A stretch of DNA of 7,763 nucleotides, from the NCBI GenBank assembly GCA_004293295.1, contig RDYC01000296.1, forward strand, positions 1 through 7,763. Reading direction: 5' to 3'. This document shows, piece by piece, positions 5,863 to 7,763 of the stretch. The position numbers were made by a program, and so were the translations under genes. The stretch's first letter is position 1; each line of letters opens with the position of its first letter. This DNA comes from Bacteroidota bacterium. Lineage in GTDB: Bacteria; Bacteroidota; Bacteroidia; UKL13-3. The notes below the pieces were generated by a model. The model saw nothing but the letters and a program-made list of their open reading frames with translations, did not search any database and was not told the DNA's origin.

Positions 5863-5999
5863 CACCCGTTTAACCAACGGTTGCATGGGCCACATTGGTA
5901 AATATGGACACTAAAGTATGAAGTTTAAACGGTTATGTTGATTAATGTTTTACTTGATTATTAATAATAATGTTACATTTACACTTTATACGTAACATC
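5863..5999. other. Intergenic region with short repeats before the DUF3298 gene
   Basis: About 107-137 bases, depending on which start the next gene uses. It contains an 8-base inverted repeat, CCGTTTAA (5866-5873) and TTAAACGG (5925-5932), the latter overlapping the palindrome GTTTAAAC at 5923-5930. No T-tract terminator is visible, and no good TAnnTTTG element was found, although the gap size suggests that a new transcription unit begins here. There is no convincing small open frame. Confidence 0.4.
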
Positions 6000-6785
6000 A
6001 TGCCGCGTTATTTAGTCATTTTTTTAGGAGTTGGTTTGTTTTTTTCTATCATGCATACAGGTTGTGTTGGTAATGATCAAAAACAACTTGATACCTTATC
6101 ATATGAAATGAAAAAACTAAGCTTATCATTTAATCAATGTAACCCTGATTCTCCTGACTGTTCACATATTAGTTACAACTATCCGGTTTTTAACGGCAAT
6201 AATGCTGCAGCTGATAGTTTAAATGCCATTATTAACTTATTGCTCGGGGTTTCGGGTAAAAATACATTGGCTAAAACGCAAGAAACTTTTTTATCTGAGT
6301 ACGCGTTGTTTGTGAAACAGAATCCTGAAAGCAACCAGGTTTGGCTAAGCCAAACCAATATCAATGTCCCTTTTCAATCATCAAATATTGTTTGTATTGG
6401 TGTAAACATGTATGACTTTACCGGAGGTGCGCATGGCTTGTACTCTCAAATATATTCTTGTTACGACCGTAAAAAAAACCGTGTTATTACAATTAAAGAC
6501 TTGTTTAACCAAGCTAACTATCAAAAATTATTAGCGGTAGCCGAGAAAAATTTCAGGGCTCAAAAGTCGTTAAACGACACGGCTGACCTTGAAAACGCTG
6601 GTTTTTGGTTTAAGGATAACACATTTCATTTGAATGATAATTTTGTAATTACAAACAATGGGGTAGATTGGTTGTTTAACCCCTATGAAGTGGCGTCTTA
6701 TGCTGATGGGATGATTGTAATCTCGTTAGATAAGTCGGAAATACAACCTTTATTAAATCAAGACTTCTCATCCATTTGGGACTAA
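6000..6785 (+). CDS. Putative lipoprotein with DUF4163/DUF3298-type (RsiV-like) domain
   Basis: Starting at ATG 6000 the product is 261 aa, with an N-terminal hydrophobic segment (about 4-18) ending in HTGC, which places a possible lipidated Cys at 22; His at the -3 position makes the lipobox weak. An in-frame ATG at 5970 would add ten residues (MLHLHFIRNI) ahead of the signal, making 6000 the more natural start. The mature part has the DUF3298 hallmark YDFTGGAHG at 138-146 and the closing pattern NPYEVASYADGMIVIS at 227-242. Residues about 45-125 correspond to the preceding DUF4163-like part. Related domains occur in the anti-sigma factor RsiV and in cell-envelope proteins. Four further cysteines (46, 54, 132, 154) could form disulfides. 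The role is unknown, with an envelope location likely. The desaturase gene starts 18 bases after the stop. Confidence 0.8.
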   Translation: MPRYLVIFLGVGLFFSIMHTGCVGNDQKQLDTLSYEMKKLSLSFNQCNPDSPDCSHISYNYPVFNGNNAAADSLNAIINLLLGVSGKNTLAKTQETFLSEYALFVKQNPESNQVWLSQTNINVPFQSSNIVCIGVNMYDFTGGAHGLYSQIYSCYDRKKNRVITIKDLFNQANYQKLLAVAEKNFRAQKSLNDTADLENAGFWFKDNTFHLNDNFVITNNGVDWLFNPYEVASYADGMIVISLDKSEIQPLLNQDFSSIWD

Positions 6786-6803
6786 CACATTTTTTATTAA
6801 CGC

Positions 6804-7763
6804 ATGAATGCAAAACAGCAAGTAAAGTTTATTCCCAGGAGTAAAACAGACTTTTCTAAAGTACTAAAATCGAGAGTAGATGAGTATTTTACCCAGAACA
6901 ACATCAGTAAATTCGGCAATACCGAAATGGTAATCAAATCAATTGTTTTGATTTCAGCTTATCTATTGCCTTTCCTTTTTCTGATGGTTTTTCAACCCGG
7001 TTTTCCTATTTCGCTTTGGTTATGGATTTTAATGGGTGTATCTGTATCTGGTATCGGCATGAGTGTGATGCACGATGCCAATCATGGGTCGTACTCTCCC
7101 AATAAAAAAGTGAATGCTTTAATGGGAAGTACCTTAAACCTGCTTGGAGGTAGCATATTTAATTGGAAACTGCAACATAACATTTTACACCATACCTACA
7201 CCAATATTACCCATATTGATGAGGATATTCAAGATCGGTTGGTATTGAAATTCTCGCCCCACACCCAAACAAGGTGGTACCACAAATTCCAGTGGATATA
7301 TGCATTGATGTTTTATGGCTTGTTAACATTATATTGGGCAGTAGGTAAGGATTTCGTGCAGTTCTATCAATTTACCAAATCCGGTGTAAATCCTAATAAC
7401 AGGGCTCAAAATAGGATTACATTTGCCAAAATCATTGGCATTAAGTTGTTTTACTTTTTTTTAATGCTGGGTTGTCCAATTCTAGTGTTTCACATGCCGG
7501 TATTGGAAGTAGTTATCGGCTTTTTGGTGATGCATTTTGTTGCCGGGGTTATTTTAACCCTTGTGTTTCAGTTGGCACATACCCTTGAGCATACCAGCCA
7601 CCCAATGCCACAAAATGGCGTTATTGAAAATGATTGGGCCATTCACCAACTAAATACTACCGTAAATTTTAGCCGAAGCAATAAGGTGTTAAGCTGGTAT
7701 TTGGGCGGATTGAACTACCAGATTGAACACCATTTATTTCCTAAAATAAGCCATGTGCATTAC
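6804..7763 (+). CDS. Membrane fatty acid desaturase (front-end/linoleoyl-CoA desaturase-like), partial at 3' end
   Basis: The frame opens at ATG 6804 and stays open for 320 codons to the window edge. The product is an integral membrane di-iron desaturase introducing double bonds into acyl chains. The three histidine boxes are HDANH at 90-94, HNILHH at 125-130 and QIEHH at 306-310, with an additional HTLEH at 259-263. Hydrophobic pairs lie at about 43-85 and 165-185, and 210-258. Gln as first residue of the third box is typical of delta-5/delta-6 (front-end) desaturases and the bacterial linoleoyl-CoA desaturase group. There is no N-terminal cytochrome b5 domain, so electrons must come from a separate partner. 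Only a short C-terminal part is likely missing. The 18-base gap after the lipoprotein gene suggests one transcript. The regioselectivity cannot be set from sequence. Confidence 0.92.
   Translation, partial: MNAKQQVKFIPRSKTDFSKVLKSRVDEYFTQNNISKFGNTEMVIKSIVLISAYLLPFLFLMVFQPGFPISLWLWILMGVSVSGIGMSVMHDANHGSYSPNKKVNALMGSTLNLLGGSIFNWKLQHNILHHTYTNITHIDEDIQDRLVLKFSPHTQTRWYHKFQWIYALMFYGLLTLYWAVGKDFVQFYQFTKSGVNPNNRAQNRITFAKIIGIKLFYFFLMLGCPILVFHMPVLEVVIGFLVMHFVAGVILTLVFQLAHTLEHTSHPMPQNGVIENDWAIHQLNTTVNFSRSNKVLSWYLGGLNYQIEHHLFPKISHVHY

Noticed and set aside
6179..6364. 61-codon minus-strand open frame within the lipoprotein gene
   Set aside because: It is antisense to the DUF4163/DUF3298 coding region, with no supporting signal.

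Overview
The window looks like a chromosomal piece of a Bacteroidota (Bacteroidetes) genome. The evidence is low GC content, AT-rich spacers, few clear Shine-Dalgarno sites, one candidate promoter of the TTTG / TAnnTTTG type, and a gene set common in that phylum: a DUF4172-Fic protein, a Haem_bd cytochrome, the Bacteroidota form of the agmatinase family, a DUF3298 lipoprotein and a soluble-type acyl desaturase. This assignment is inference from sequence character, not from a marker gene. No mobile element, CRISPR array, rRNA or tRNA is visible.

Left part (1-1987): the last 24 codons of uvrB end at 75 and abut, with no base between, the convergent stop codon of a Fic-family AMP transferase gene on the minus strand (76-1191). 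Upstream of fic lies a 217-base non-coding stretch (1192-1408) packed with inverted and tandem repeats built on an 8-base arm, TGCGGAGA/TCTCCGCA. Beyond it, also on the minus strand, is a left-handed beta-helix acyltransferase resembling the sugar N-acetyltransferase WbpD/WlbB.

Middle part (1988-3437): a 67-base divergent promoter region leads rightward into an inward-rectifier-type potassium channel (KirBac-like) and, 9 bases later, a stand-alone receiver-domain response regulator. These two are probably co-transcribed.

Right part (3438-7763): all genes are on the plus strand. An agmatinase/arginase-family ureohydrolase, a TauE/SafE (TSUP) membrane transporter and a membrane-anchored c-type haem protein follow each other with gaps of 19 and 21 bases, so they probably form one transcript. 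After a gap of about 110-140 bases come a putative lipoprotein with a DUF3298-type domain and, 18 bases later, a three-histidine-box fatty acid desaturase that runs off the right edge.

Almost every gene can be placed in a known family. No new multi-gene system stands out. The parts least explained by known features are the repeat-rich leader of the fic gene and the pairing of a Kir channel with a lone receiver domain.
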